DNA of 64,000 bases from assembly GCA_016716905.1 (NCBI GenBank), contig JADJUS010000022.1:372001-436000 (forward strand). Reading direction: 5' to 3'. Under the pieces are notes generated by a model. That model made no database searches. It had not been told where the DNA came from and saw only the letters and a program-made list of their open reading frames with translations. Within the stretch, counting starts at the first letter, position 1. Every line of letters begins with the position of its first letter. Both the position numbers and the translations under genes were made by a program. This document shows, piece after piece, positions 30,349-39,535 of this stretch. This DNA comes from Acidobacteriota bacterium. Lineage in GTDB: Bacteria; Acidobacteriota; Vicinamibacteria; Vicinamibacterales; SCN-69-37.

Positions 30349-33147
30349 TCATCGCTCCTTCTCCGTCTTCTTCAGTAGACTCGGCCAGTTTGCAATCACC
30401 GTCATGGGTGACTGCCCGGGGCCGTCTTTGAGAAGCACGAGCGCGAACGACTGCCCATCAGGTGCCACGTCGAAGTGCCCGGAATATGGGCCGGGCCCCG
30501 CCCAGTTGCCGCGCCGTTCATTGGTGAACAACGCCGTCGGCGTCCCGATCCGAAGCGTCGGGCCTGGTGTGATCGGCACCACGTAGACGGTTGGGCCCGC
30601 GACGTAGAACAACTCGCGCCCGTCGGCCCTCCAGCGCGGCATCTCGCCGCCTCCGATCGACACCATCCGGCGCATCTTGTCGTCAAGAGTGGACTGGACG
30701 TACACCTCGCGCCGACCCGAGTCCTGCGACATGTAGGCCACCCACTTGCCATCGGGCGAGTAGCGGCCGTGGACGTCAGGCGCCGGGGTCGAGACGACCG
30801 ATAGGGTGCTTTTGCGAACGACATCAAACGCGTCGATCTCCGAGCCGAAGCCAGGCCGTGAGGTCGTGAACAGCACCTGCGCGCCGTCGGGTGACACGTC
30901 GTAGGGGAAGCCCGAACGGGTCAGCGTGGTGAGGAGTTCGGCGGGCGTCGTCGCATTGACGCGCTGTCGATAGAGTCCCCACCCGTCTTTGGCCGGAGCG
31001 CCAAAGACGATCAACTGGCTGTCTCTTGACCACGCCGAAGACGCGTCGGTCGGCACACTGGGCGCCAGAGGCGCAGCTGCCCGCCGTTCGAGGTCGTACA
31101 CCCAGATCCCCGTGTCGCCCTTCGTGCGCTCGAACCGATCGACGGCGATCGACCGCCCATCCGGTGAGAACACCGGATTCACGTACGTCTGTCCATCGTC
31201 AACAACCGACCGGGTCACCACGCCGCGCCGATCCACAAGGACGAGTTGAGAGGGCTGCATGCTGATCGCCTGATACTCGACAAGGCCGGTCTGAGACGCT
31301 GAAAACAGACTGGGAGGACGCTGTATCGACGAGCGCGCGAAATCGTTGGCAACGATACGGGAGGAGCCAATCATTGCGGGGCGCTCGAGGTCAAACGCCT
31401 GCGCCTCGAGGTGGCCATCAATCGCAAACAGCAGGTAGTCGTTGGCATAGGTCGCGTGGGAATCCACGTCGCGCAGGTAGACCGGCTCGCCGCCATCGAG
31501 CGATGCCACCATCAGCCGCGTAGCCAGAGAAGCATTCGTGCGGAGACCGTAGAGGAAGTGCCGGCCGTCTGGCAGGAAATCAGGCAGCCCGAGGCTGTAC
31601 TCACCCCGCGACGGATCGGGCTCACGGACCACCGTCGGCTCACCTCCATTCGCGGACAGGCGCATGAGGCGGCGGCCATTCGGGCCGTTGAGTCCAATGA
31701 CGATGTCCCCGTGCTGATTCCAGGTGCCTCGGTGACCACCGGTGCCGACCTTGGCGATCGTCCTGATGGCTCCGCCATCAGACGCGACGGCTCGCAACTC
31801 ATCCTGATAGATGAACGCGATCGACTGACTGTCCGGCGACCAGAATGGCCACGAGGCGCCGAGGGTTCCTTCAAGCGGCTTCGACTCGAGCGTGTCCAGC
31901 CGCCGAAGCCAGAGCGTCCGTACCGCATTGTCACCGATGGCATTCACGTCCAGGCCGTCTGTTCCGGTTGCCACGCCGTAGACCAGCATCCGGCCGTCGG
32001 GCGAGAGCATGGGTGCCGCGTCGGTGCCGCCGGCCGACGCGAGCCGGCCGCCTGCGGGAGGCGAGACCGTGAAGCGTATCGGCGCCAGTGAGTCGGTGTT
32101 GGAACCGGATCCCGATCGGTAGAGCGACACGCCGAGCGCCCCGGCAGCGACGACCGACACCGCCGCGACGGCCCAGGCCACACGCGCGCTGATGCGCGAG
32201 CGGTCCGGCGCTGCGGCTGCGCCTGCTGCTCCAGGCTGCGGCGATCCACTCATCGTCTGTGGATTGCTCAGGAGCAGTCGCGCCTCGCCGATGTCGCGCA
32301 GCCGTTGTTTCGGATCGCGCTCGAGGCAGCGGCGCACCCGGCTCGCCACCGCGGGCGGCGTATTCGCGGGCAACGCCGTGAAGTCCGGCTCCCGCATCAA
32401 CACGGCGGCCAGTGTCGTTGAAATATCCTCGCCGTCGAAACAGCGGCGGCCTGTGAGCATCTCGTAGAGCACGACGCCGTACGCCCAGATGTCCGCGCGC
32501 TTATCGACCGGTTTGCCCTTCGCCTGCTCCGGCGCCATGTACGCGGCCGTGCCGATGATCATGCCCATCTGGGTCGCGCGTGCGGTCATCGTGGGCGAGT
32601 GGGATGGGTCCAGGGTCCCGGGTCCAGGGTCCAGGGTTCGGGCGAGCCCAAAGTCCAGCACCTTCACCGTGCCGTCTTCGCGGACCTTGATGTTCTGCGG
32701 CTTGAGATCGCGATGGACGATGCCCTGCTCATGCGCGGCTTCGAGCGCGTCGGCGATTTGTCGCGCGATGGCGATCGCGTCGGTGAGGGGGATTCCTCCG
32801 GCCGCAATGATCTCCGACAGATCCCGCCCCTCGACCAGTTCCATGACAAGGGCACGGGAAACGACCTCAGAGGTCGGTCCGGCACCACTCACCCCGCGAC
32901 CGACCTCTGAGGTCGTTTCCTCTATCCCATAGATCGCAGCAATGTTTGGGTGGTTCAGCGACGCCAGCACCTGCGCTTCGCGCGTGAAGCGGGCGAGGCG
33001 ATCCGGGTCGGCCGCGAACGCCTCCGGCAGTACTTTGATCGCGACGTCGCGATTGAGCTTCGTATCGCGCGCGCGATACACCTCGCCCATCCCGCCTTCG
33101 CCCAGTTTAGCCACGACCTCGTACGATCCAATTCTTCGCCCGATCAT
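30349..33147 (-). CDS. Membrane Ser/Thr protein kinase K5 with PD40/TolB-like propeller
   Basis: 932 residues from ATG 33147 (MIGRRIGSYEVVAKLGEGG), preceded by AGAGG 8 bp upstream. An in-frame ATG at 33186 falls inside a palindromic repeat and is less likely. Kinase motifs: Lys 38, HRD 145-147, DFG 165-167, AAYMAPEQAKGK. A membrane segment (VAWAVAAVSVVAAGALGVSLY) is near residue 320, followed by a propeller with LSPDGRMLVYG, SPDSQSIAF, FSPDGRSIAVD and YSPDGKWVAYM motifs. A 64-bp palindrome encodes residues about 77-97. It is separated from K4 by the toxin-antitoxin pair and diverges from the ECF sigma gene. Its start overlaps the stop of a small upstream frame as ATGA. Confidence 0.92.
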   Translation of the reverse strand: MIGRRIGSYEVVAKLGEGGMGEVYRARDTKLNRDVAIKVLPEAFAADPDRLARFTREAQVLASLNHPNIAAIYGIEETTSEVGRGVSGAGPTSEVVSRALVMELVEGRDLSEIIAAGGIPLTDAIAIARQIADALEAAHEQGIVHRDLKPQNIKVREDGTVKVLDFGLARTLDPGPGTLDPSHSPTMTARATQMGMIIGTAAYMAPEQAKGKPVDKRADIWAYGVVLYEMLTGRRCFDGEDISTTLAAVLMREPDFTALPANTPPAVASRVRRCLERDPKQRLRDIGEARLLLSNPQTMSGSPQPGAAGAAAAPDRSRISARVAWAVAAVSVVAAGALGVSLYRSGSGSNTDSLAPIRFTVSPPAGGRLASAGGTDAAPMLSPDGRMLVYGVATGTDGLDVNAIGDNAVRTLWLRRLDTLESKPLEGTLGASWPFWSPDSQSIAFIYQDELRAVASDGGAIRTIAKVGTGGHRGTWNQHGDIVIGLNGPNGRRLMRLSANGGEPTVVREPDPSRGEYSLGLPDFLPDGRHFLYGLRTNASLATRLMVASLDGGEPVYLRDVDSHATYANDYLLFAIDGHLEAQAFDLERPAMIGSSRIVANDFARSSIQRPPSLFSASQTGLVEYQAISMQPSQLVLVDRRGVVTRSVVDDGQTYVNPVFSPDGRSIAVDRFERTKGDTGIWVYDLERRAAAPLAPSVPTDASSAWSRDSQLIVFGAPAKDGWGLYRQRVNATTPAELLTTLTRSGFPYDVSPDGAQVLFTTSRPGFGSEIDAFDVVRKSTLSVVSTPAPDVHGRYSPDGKWVAYMSQDSGRREVYVQSTLDDKMRRMVSIGGGEMPRWRADGRELFYVAGPTVYVVPITPGPTLRIGTPTALFTNERRGNWAGPGPYSGHFDVAPDGQSFALVLLKDGPGQSPMTVIANWPSLLKKTEKER
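32606..32640. repeat. Heptamer tandem repeat in the K5 activation segment
   Basis: Five units: GGGTCCA, GGGTCCC, GGGTCCA, GGGTCCA, GGGTTCG, inside the coding region, encoding RTLDPGPGTLDP after DFGLA. Confidence 0.78.
32857..32920. repeat. 64-bp double-hairpin (REPIN-like) element inside K5
   Basis: Inverted 22-bp arms at 32857-32878 and 32899-32920 with a 20-bp spacer, the third copy of the element in K2 and K4, at the same loop and in the same reading frame. Confidence 0.88.
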
Positions 33148-33287
33148 GGTCGTGGCCTCTTCTGGGCTACGGCGAGGCCTCGCCATAGCTGCGACCGAAG
33201 GTCGCGTTCAGCGGAGGCGGGTCCGCCAGCTCCGAGGGCGCCGACGATTTCATATGAGCCGAGGCGGGCACCTGGGACGAGTGTCAC
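33144..33287 (-). pseudogene. Kinase N-terminal remnant, now a 47-codon upstream frame of K5
   Basis: From GTG 33287 (preceded by GAGG) the frame reads VTLVPGARLGSYEIVGALGAGG, matched here in short form as RLGSYEIVGALGAGG, the start of a kinase like K1 (TRLGAYEILAELGRGG). It is then replaced by sequence from a three-hairpin repeat and ends at TGA 33146-33144, which overlaps the K5 ATG as ATGA. It looks like a seventh kinase gene truncated by the repeat. The short frame may still be translated and coupled to K5. Confidence 0.55.
33171..33227. repeat. Three-hairpin palindromic repeat upstream of K5
   Basis: Three adjacent palindromes in 57 bp: GGCGAGGCCTCGCC (33171-33184), GCGACC/GGTCGC around GAA (33191-33205) and GGCGG/CCGCC around GT (33216-33227). 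It lies exactly where kinase similarity in the remnant frame stops. Confidence 0.75.
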
Positions 33288-33297
33288 TTCCTCACCT

Positions 33298-33321
33298 CCC
33301 CAGTTCCCCAGTTCCCCAGTT
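33298..33321. repeat. CCCCAGTT tandem repeat in the K5/sigma divergent region
   Basis: Three perfect 8-bp CCCCAGTT units in a row, with imperfect ones before them. The same unit is found between K2 and K1. Confidence 0.75.
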
Positions 33322-33391
33322 CTGCAAGTGGCCGAAAATCGCTCACACCCTACACGGCGACAGCCGAGCCGGGATTGGCTCACGGCCGGGT

Positions 33392-33397
33392 TAGAAT
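33392..33397 (+). promoter_or_regulatory. -10 promoter element upstream of the ECF sigma gene
   Basis: TAGAAT ends 8 bp before GTG 33406, placing the transcript start about 2 nt from the start codon. No Shine-Dalgarno sequence is seen. Confidence 0.35.
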
Positions 33398-33405
33398 TTC
33401 AGCCC

Positions 33406-34014
33406 GTGGGCGGCGATGTCACCGAATTGCTACAGCGTTGGGCCGAAGGCGACGAAGAGGCCTTCCGCTCGCTGACCCCGCTCGTCTACGACGAAATGCG
33501 CAAGCTCGCCTCGGCGCAACTGAAAGACGAACGCACGAACCACACCCTGGAACCCACAGGGCTGGTGCACGAGGCGTACATGCGTCTGGTCCATCGCCAG
33601 ACCGGAAACTGGAGGAGCCGGGCGCAATTCTACTCCGTCGCGAGCCTGGTGATTCGCCGGATTCTTGTGGAACACGCCCGCGCCCGCCTTCGGCTGAAAC
33701 GCGGTGGCGGCACCATCAGCATCTTTCTTGATGCCACAGTGGACTGGCCCATCGAGCGATCGGTGCAACTGACAAATCTCGACGATGCGCTGGACGCGCT
33801 CGCGAAGCTGGATGAGTCGCAAAGCCGCATTGTGGAACTGCGGTTTTTCACTGGACTCTCCATCGAAGAAACCGCAACCGTGCTGGAACTCTCACCGGCC
33901 ACGGTCAAGCGGCGCTGGGCGTCGGCGCGCGCCTGGCTCCTGCTCGAACTCGGCGCACCACCTGTGAGCACTGACGCTGCCGGGGACGCGCCGGCGGAGC
34001 CCACCAGCGCATGA
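33406..34014 (+). CDS. ECF-family RNA polymerase sigma factor
   Basis: About 202 residues starting at GTG 33406. Region 2 reads LLQRWAEGDEEAFRSLTPLVYDEMRKLA, then LEPTGLVHEAYMRLV and ARAQFYSVAS-like text (RAQFYSVASLVIRRILVEHAR). Region 4 has LDESQSRIVELRFF, GLSIEETATVLELSPATVKRRW (helix-turn-helix). The layout matches the ECF subfamily often called TIGR02999, common in Acidobacteria and Planctomycetes. The stop overlaps the next kinase start as ATGA and no anti-sigma factor is present. Control by the adjacent kinase, as described for the ECF43 EcfP-PknT pair, is an inference. Confidence 0.88.
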   Translation: MGGDVTELLQRWAEGDEEAFRSLTPLVYDEMRKLASAQLKDERTNHTLEPTGLVHEAYMRLVHRQTGNWRSRAQFYSVASLVIRRILVEHARARLRLKRGGGTISIFLDATVDWPIERSVQLTNLDDALDALAKLDESQSRIVELRFFTGLSIEETATVLELSPATVKRRWASARAWLLLELGAPPVSTDAAGDAPAEPTSA

Positions 34015-36611
34015 CGCCTGAGCGCTGGCGGCGCATTCGCGACGTGCTGGAACCCGCGCTCGAACTCGACCCTGCGGAAGCGTCGGCGTGGCTCGACGCA
34101 CACTGCGAGGCCGAACTGCGCGCAGAGGTGGAGGCGCTCGTGGCCGCCGGCCAGACCGAATCATCGTTCATTGATCGCCCTGTGCCGCTGGCCGAAGCGA
34201 TCCTGCCGCCCGGCGCCACGATTGGTCCGTACGTGGTGGAGAGCGCGATCGGCGCCGGCGGCATGGGCGTGGTCTATCGCGCCCGCGATTCGCGGCTGGG
34301 TCGCACAGTGGCCATCAAACTGCTGCCCTTCGGCGCGCGCACCACGGCGGCATTGGCCGAAGCCCGCGCCGTCTCCTCGCTCAACCACCCCAACATCGTC
34401 ACGCTGCATGACGTGATCGAACATGACGGCGCGACGGCGCTGGTCATGGAGTGCGTGGAGGGGCGCACGCTGCAGGAGTTGATCGGCGCCCTTGAAAACC
34501 AGGGCGCCCTACGTACGGACGCGCTTTCGTACGCGAGGCAGATTGCGAGTGCGCTGGCCGCGTCGCACGCGGCGGGTGTGTTGCATCGCGACCTGAAGCC
34601 GTCGAATGTGATGGTGCGGCCCGACGGCACGGTCAAGGTGCTGGACTTCGGCATCGCGCAGTCGATTGACGCTGCCGCGATGGCGGAAGGGCCCGCGGGC
34701 ACAGCCGCGTACATGTCGCCCGAGCAGGCGGCGGGCCGTCCGCTTGATGCGCGGTCGGACGTCTATGCGTTCGGCGTGGTATTTCGTGAGATGTTCACGG
34801 GCCGCGATCCGGCGGGCGCTTCGCGCATCCCGGCGCGATGGCGGCGCGTCATCGATCGGTGCGTGGCCGCTGATCCGGCCGCGCGCTTTCAGTCGATGGA
34901 ACAGGTGGGCGCAGTGCTCGACCGGCCGGCCCTGTTCGCGCGTCCGGCATGGTGGGCCGCTGCGGCCTTGATTGTGGCGGTCGCCGCGCTCCTGATGGCA
35001 CTGCGGTCCAAACCCGTCACGCCTGACTCCGGCGGCTTCGTCGCCCACCGGGTGACCGGCGCCGCCGCCTCGGCCGCCTTCCCCGCCATGTCACCAGACG
35101 GAACTCGACTGGCCTATTCGGTGACGAGCCAGGGAACGTCGCGCCTGTTCGTGCACGGCCGCACCGACATGACGCCGCTCGACCTGCGTCAGGAGGGTCG
35201 CCAGCCGACGTGGTCACCAGACGGCCGTGAGATTGCCTTCCGATCGGATCGGGATGGGGGCGGGCTGTTCGTGATCAACCTCAGCTCGTCCGACGTGCGG
35301 CAGGTCGCGCGTCACGGCCACCTGCCGGCGTGGTCGCCGGATGGCTCGCAACTCGCGTATTCCACCAGCGAGTTCACCCGGGTCGAGGAGCGGCCGACCA
35401 CCAACAGCCAACTGCGGGTGGTGCATCTGGTCACCGGCGCAGACGAGCCCGTGCCCGTCGAAGGCCCCATGCTCGACGCCATCCAGCCCGCATGGTCACC
35501 TGATGGCGCACGCCTCGCGTTCTGGTCTGTGGACGACGGTGGCCGCCGGCGCGTGTGGACGGTGGCGTCAAACGGTGGACGCCCTGTGGCCGTCACTGAC
35601 GGCGCGTCGACGGAGTGGAATCCTGTGTGGTCGCCGGACGGCTGGCTGTGCTGGGCGTCGGACCGGAGCGGCGTGATGAACGCCTGGCGCGCGCGCGTCG
35701 ATCCGAACTCGGGACGGGTTCTTGGCGCAGCCGAAGCGATGGACCTGCCAGCCACCTACGCCGGGTCGTTCACGTTTTCGCGCGACGGCGCCATTGCCTA
35801 CGCCACACGCCAGCCCACCTCGTCGATCTGGCGGGTGAGTCTCAATCCTCTCGGCGCACCTCAGCGCATCACACCGCCTGCCCTCCGGGTGCGCTATCCG
35901 TCGGTGTCACCAGATGGCCTGTGGATCGTGGCGTTCGAGCAGGAGCGCTCCGAAAACCTCGTCGTCTTCCGCACCGACGGATCGGATCTGCGGAAGCTGA
36001 CGACGGGCGATGTGCGTGATCGCGGGCCGAGTTGGTCTCCCGATGGGCAGCGCATTGCGTTTGGCTCCAACCGGGGAGGCGACTATCAATTGTGGACTGT
36101 GCGGCCCGATGGCCGGGACGTCCAGTTGTTTGTCTCGCATCCCACCGGCGCGTTCTCGCCGGTATGGTCTCCCGACGGCACACACCTGGCGTGGTTCACG
36201 CGCGGCTTCGCGCCGTTCGTCTCAACCGGCGGCAACCAACGGGCGATTCCTCCCCCGTCGCAGGGCGAGGGATTCCGTCCCGCCGACTGGGCGGGCGATC
36301 TGATCGTGGGGCTCGTGCGCAGTTCCGACGGCGGACGGGTGGGGACGGCGGTGTATTCGTTGACGTCGGGCACCTACCAGCGGCTTTCACACCCCTGTGA
36401 CTGGGTGCGGTTCGTGCCCCATACCCGCACGCTCATCTGTGGCGAGGCCCGGCGGCTTTCCCGCGTGGACCTTGCGACGGGCCTGCGCAGTGACCTGCTT
36501 ACACTCCCCGAAGACCTGTCCGACCAGTTCGCCGTCAGCCCCGACGGCAAGGCGCTCTATCTTTCGCTCGCCGAGACCGAAACAGAGATCTGGACTGCCG
36601 TGCGGAGGTGA
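34011..36611 (+). CDS. Membrane Ser/Thr protein kinase K6 coupled to ECF sigma factor
   Basis: 866 residues. An N-terminal helical segment of about 60 residues (WRRIRDVLEPALELDPAEASAW) precedes the kinase, unlike K1-K5. Kinase motifs: GAGGMGVVYRARD, Lys 103, LHRDLKPSN (HRD 192-194), DFGIA 212-216, AAYMSPEQAAGR. The membrane segment AAALIVAVAALLMAL is near 325. The propeller has MSPDGTRLAYS, WSPDGREIAF, WSPDGSQLAYS and WSPDGQRIAFG repeats. A 33-bp hairpin encodes GALENQGALRT in the alphaD-alphaE loop, the same DNA as in K2 although the rest of the genes is much diverged. Its ATG overlaps the sigma factor stop, so the two are translationally coupled. Confidence 0.92.
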   Translation: MTPERWRRIRDVLEPALELDPAEASAWLDAHCEAELRAEVEALVAAGQTESSFIDRPVPLAEAILPPGATIGPYVVESAIGAGGMGVVYRARDSRLGRTVAIKLLPFGARTTAALAEARAVSSLNHPNIVTLHDVIEHDGATALVMECVEGRTLQELIGALENQGALRTDALSYARQIASALAASHAAGVLHRDLKPSNVMVRPDGTVKVLDFGIAQSIDAAAMAEGPAGTAAYMSPEQAAGRPLDARSDVYAFGVVFREMFTGRDPAGASRIPARWRRVIDRCVAADPAARFQSMEQVGAVLDRPALFARPAWWAAAALIVAVAALLMALRSKPVTPDSGGFVAHRVTGAAASAAFPAMSPDGTRLAYSVTSQGTSRLFVHGRTDMTPLDLRQEGRQPTWSPDGREIAFRSDRDGGGLFVINLSSSDVRQVARHGHLPAWSPDGSQLAYSTSEFTRVEERPTTNSQLRVVHLVTGADEPVPVEGPMLDAIQPAWSPDGARLAFWSVDDGGRRRVWTVASNGGRPVAVTDGASTEWNPVWSPDGWLCWASDRSGVMNAWRARVDPNSGRVLGAAEAMDLPATYAGSFTFSRDGAIAYATRQPTSSIWRVSLNPLGAPQRITPPALRVRYPSVSPDGLWIVAFEQERSENLVVFRTDGSDLRKLTTGDVRDRGPSWSPDGQRIAFGSNRGGDYQLWTVRPDGRDVQLFVSHPTGAFSPVWSPDGTHLAWFTRGFAPFVSTGGNQRAIPPPSQGEGFRPADWAGDLIVGLVRSSDGGRVGTAVYSLTSGTYQRLSHPCDWVRFVPHTRTLICGEARRLSRVDLATGLRSDLLTLPEDLSDQFAVSPDGKALYLSLAETETEIWTAVRR
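34485..34517. repeat. 33-bp hairpin element inside K6 (alphaD-alphaE loop)
   Basis: Arms GGCGCCCTTG and CAGGGCGCC plus tail CTACGTACG are identical to the K2 element; the loop (AAAAC) differs. In frame. Confidence 0.8.
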
Positions 36612-36633
36612 GTGCGGGTGGGGTACTGCCCCT

Positions 36634-38316
<1,683 letters not shown>

Positions 38317-38322
38317 GTCCGG

Positions 38323-38328
38323 ACTATA
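38323..38328 (-). promoter_or_regulatory. -10 promoter element of thiC (leaderless)
   Basis: On the minus strand TATAGT ends 6 bp before the thiC ATG, so the predicted transcript starts at the A of ATG. No Shine-Dalgarno or THI-box is present in the gap. Confidence 0.4.
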
Positions 38329-38340
38329 CCTCGGGAGGGT

Positions 38341-39498
38341 CTAGAGCTTCCGGACGACGAAACACTTCAAATAGGCCGTCTCCGGCACACCCAGCAACAC
38401 GGGGTGATCGCGGGCCTGCAGGCGCTTCTCGACCAGCGCCACCGACGCATGGGCATCGATCGCCGCGTGCAGCAGCATGTCCTCAAACAGCGCCTCGCCC
38501 ACATGATAGGAACAGCTGCAGGTGATCAGGATTCCACCGGGCTTGAGCAGTTTCAGCGCCCGCAGGTTGATCTCTTTATACCCACCGAGCGCCTTCGCCA
38601 GCGTGGCCTTGTTCTTGGCAAACGCCGGCGGATCCAGCACGATCGTGTCGAAACGCTCCTTGGCGATTTCCAGTTCCCGGAGTTCGTCGAACACATTGGC
38701 GAGCCGGGCCTCGATGTTGGTCAGGCCGTTTCGGCGCGCATTGTCGGCCACCGCCGCCACGGCCAGCTCCGATCCGTCGATCGACAGCACCGACTCGCAC
38801 CGGCGCGCCATCTGCAGTGCGAATCCGCCGTTGTAGGAAAACGCGTCGAGCGCGCGTCCGCGGGCGTACTGGCCGGCCGCCAGGTGGTTTTCGCGCTGGT
38901 CGAGGAACAGCCCGGTCTTCTGTCCGTGCCGCACGTCCACTCGATGCGTAATGTCGCCCTCGCGGATGTCGATGAGGTCCGGCACCTCGCCGGCCACCAC
39001 CTCCACCACCTCGGGCAAGTCCTCGAGGCGCCTGATCTTGGCGTCATTGCGGGCCAGGATGCCTTTGGGCTTCAGGGCCTCGCTCAGCAGCTCCACGATC
39101 AGGTTCAGTCGCCGGTCGATGGCCTGGCAAAGCGTCTGCACCACCAGATAGTCGCCATAGCGATCAACGATGAGCGCGGGCAGGCCATCGGCTTCCGCGC
39201 TGACCAACCGGTAGGCGTTCCCGTCGGGCGAGAGCGCGTCTCGATACGCCAGCGCCGCCCGCAACCGGTCACCAAACAGCACGCGCTCGTCGCGCGGCCC
39301 TTCCCCCAGCATCCGCAGCGTGATTTGGGACGTGCTGCTGAAAAACGCGAGTCCCAGGGGCCGGCCACGTTCGGTGCGGACCTCCACGAGATCACCGGGC
39401 TCGGCCTCAGCCGTCATCACGTCCGAGCGATAGATCCAGGGATGCCCTGCACGCCAACGTTCCACACCCCGGACGGAGATCACTGCAATGGGAAGCAC
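38341..39498 (-). CDS. rlmI: RlmI-like class I SAM-dependent rRNA (cytosine-C5) methyltransferase
   Basis: About 385 residues with an N-terminal PUA-like domain (SVRGVERWRAGHPWIYRSDV, GDLVEV) and a Rossmann methyltransferase: DAFSYNGGFALQMA (SAM motif I), VLSIDGSELAV, DTIVLDPPAFAKNK (motif IV) and CSCSYHV with the family cysteine. It matches the 23S rRNA m5C1962 methyltransferase RlmI group. GTG 39498 is a reasonable start, but the open frame reaches 39543 and the true start is uncertain. The gene diverges from rpiB with a very short shared region, and thiC follows 24 bp downstream on the same strand. Confidence 0.85.
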   Translation of the reverse strand: MLPIAVISVRGVERWRAGHPWIYRSDVMTAEAEPGDLVEVRTERGRPLGLAFFSSTSQITLRMLGEGPRDERVLFGDRLRAALAYRDALSPDGNAYRLVSAEADGLPALIVDRYGDYLVVQTLCQAIDRRLNLIVELLSEALKPKGILARNDAKIRRLEDLPEVVEVVAGEVPDLIDIREGDITHRVDVRHGQKTGLFLDQRENHLAAGQYARGRALDAFSYNGGFALQMARRCESVLSIDGSELAVAAVADNARRNGLTNIEARLANVFDELRELEIAKERFDTIVLDPPAFAKNKATLAKALGGYKEINLRALKLLKPGGILITCSCSYHVGEALFEDMLLHAAIDAHASVALVEKRLQARDHPVLLGVPETAYLKCFVVRKL

Positions 39499-39520
39499 AC
39501 TCGATTGTAGACCCTTCCGA

Positions 39521-39526
39521 CTATAC
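39521..39526 (+). promoter_or_regulatory. -10 promoter element of rpiB
   Basis: TATACT ends 9 bp before the rpiB ATG, giving a predicted leader of about 3 nt. No Shine-Dalgarno sequence is visible. Confidence 0.4.
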
Positions 39527-39535
39527 TCAGAAGCG

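Noticed and set aside
23794..32920. CRISPR-like reading of the repeated palindromes
   Set aside because: Copies are kilobases apart, lie inside coding sequence in frame and have no regular spacers or cas genes.
33186..33186. ATG at 33186 as the K5 start
   Set aside because: It falls within a palindromic repeat, and the added 13 residues do not match the other kinases, which all begin MIG(Q/R).
38317..38345. TPP riboswitch upstream of thiC
   Set aside because: The gap is only 24 bp and holds no THI-box elements.
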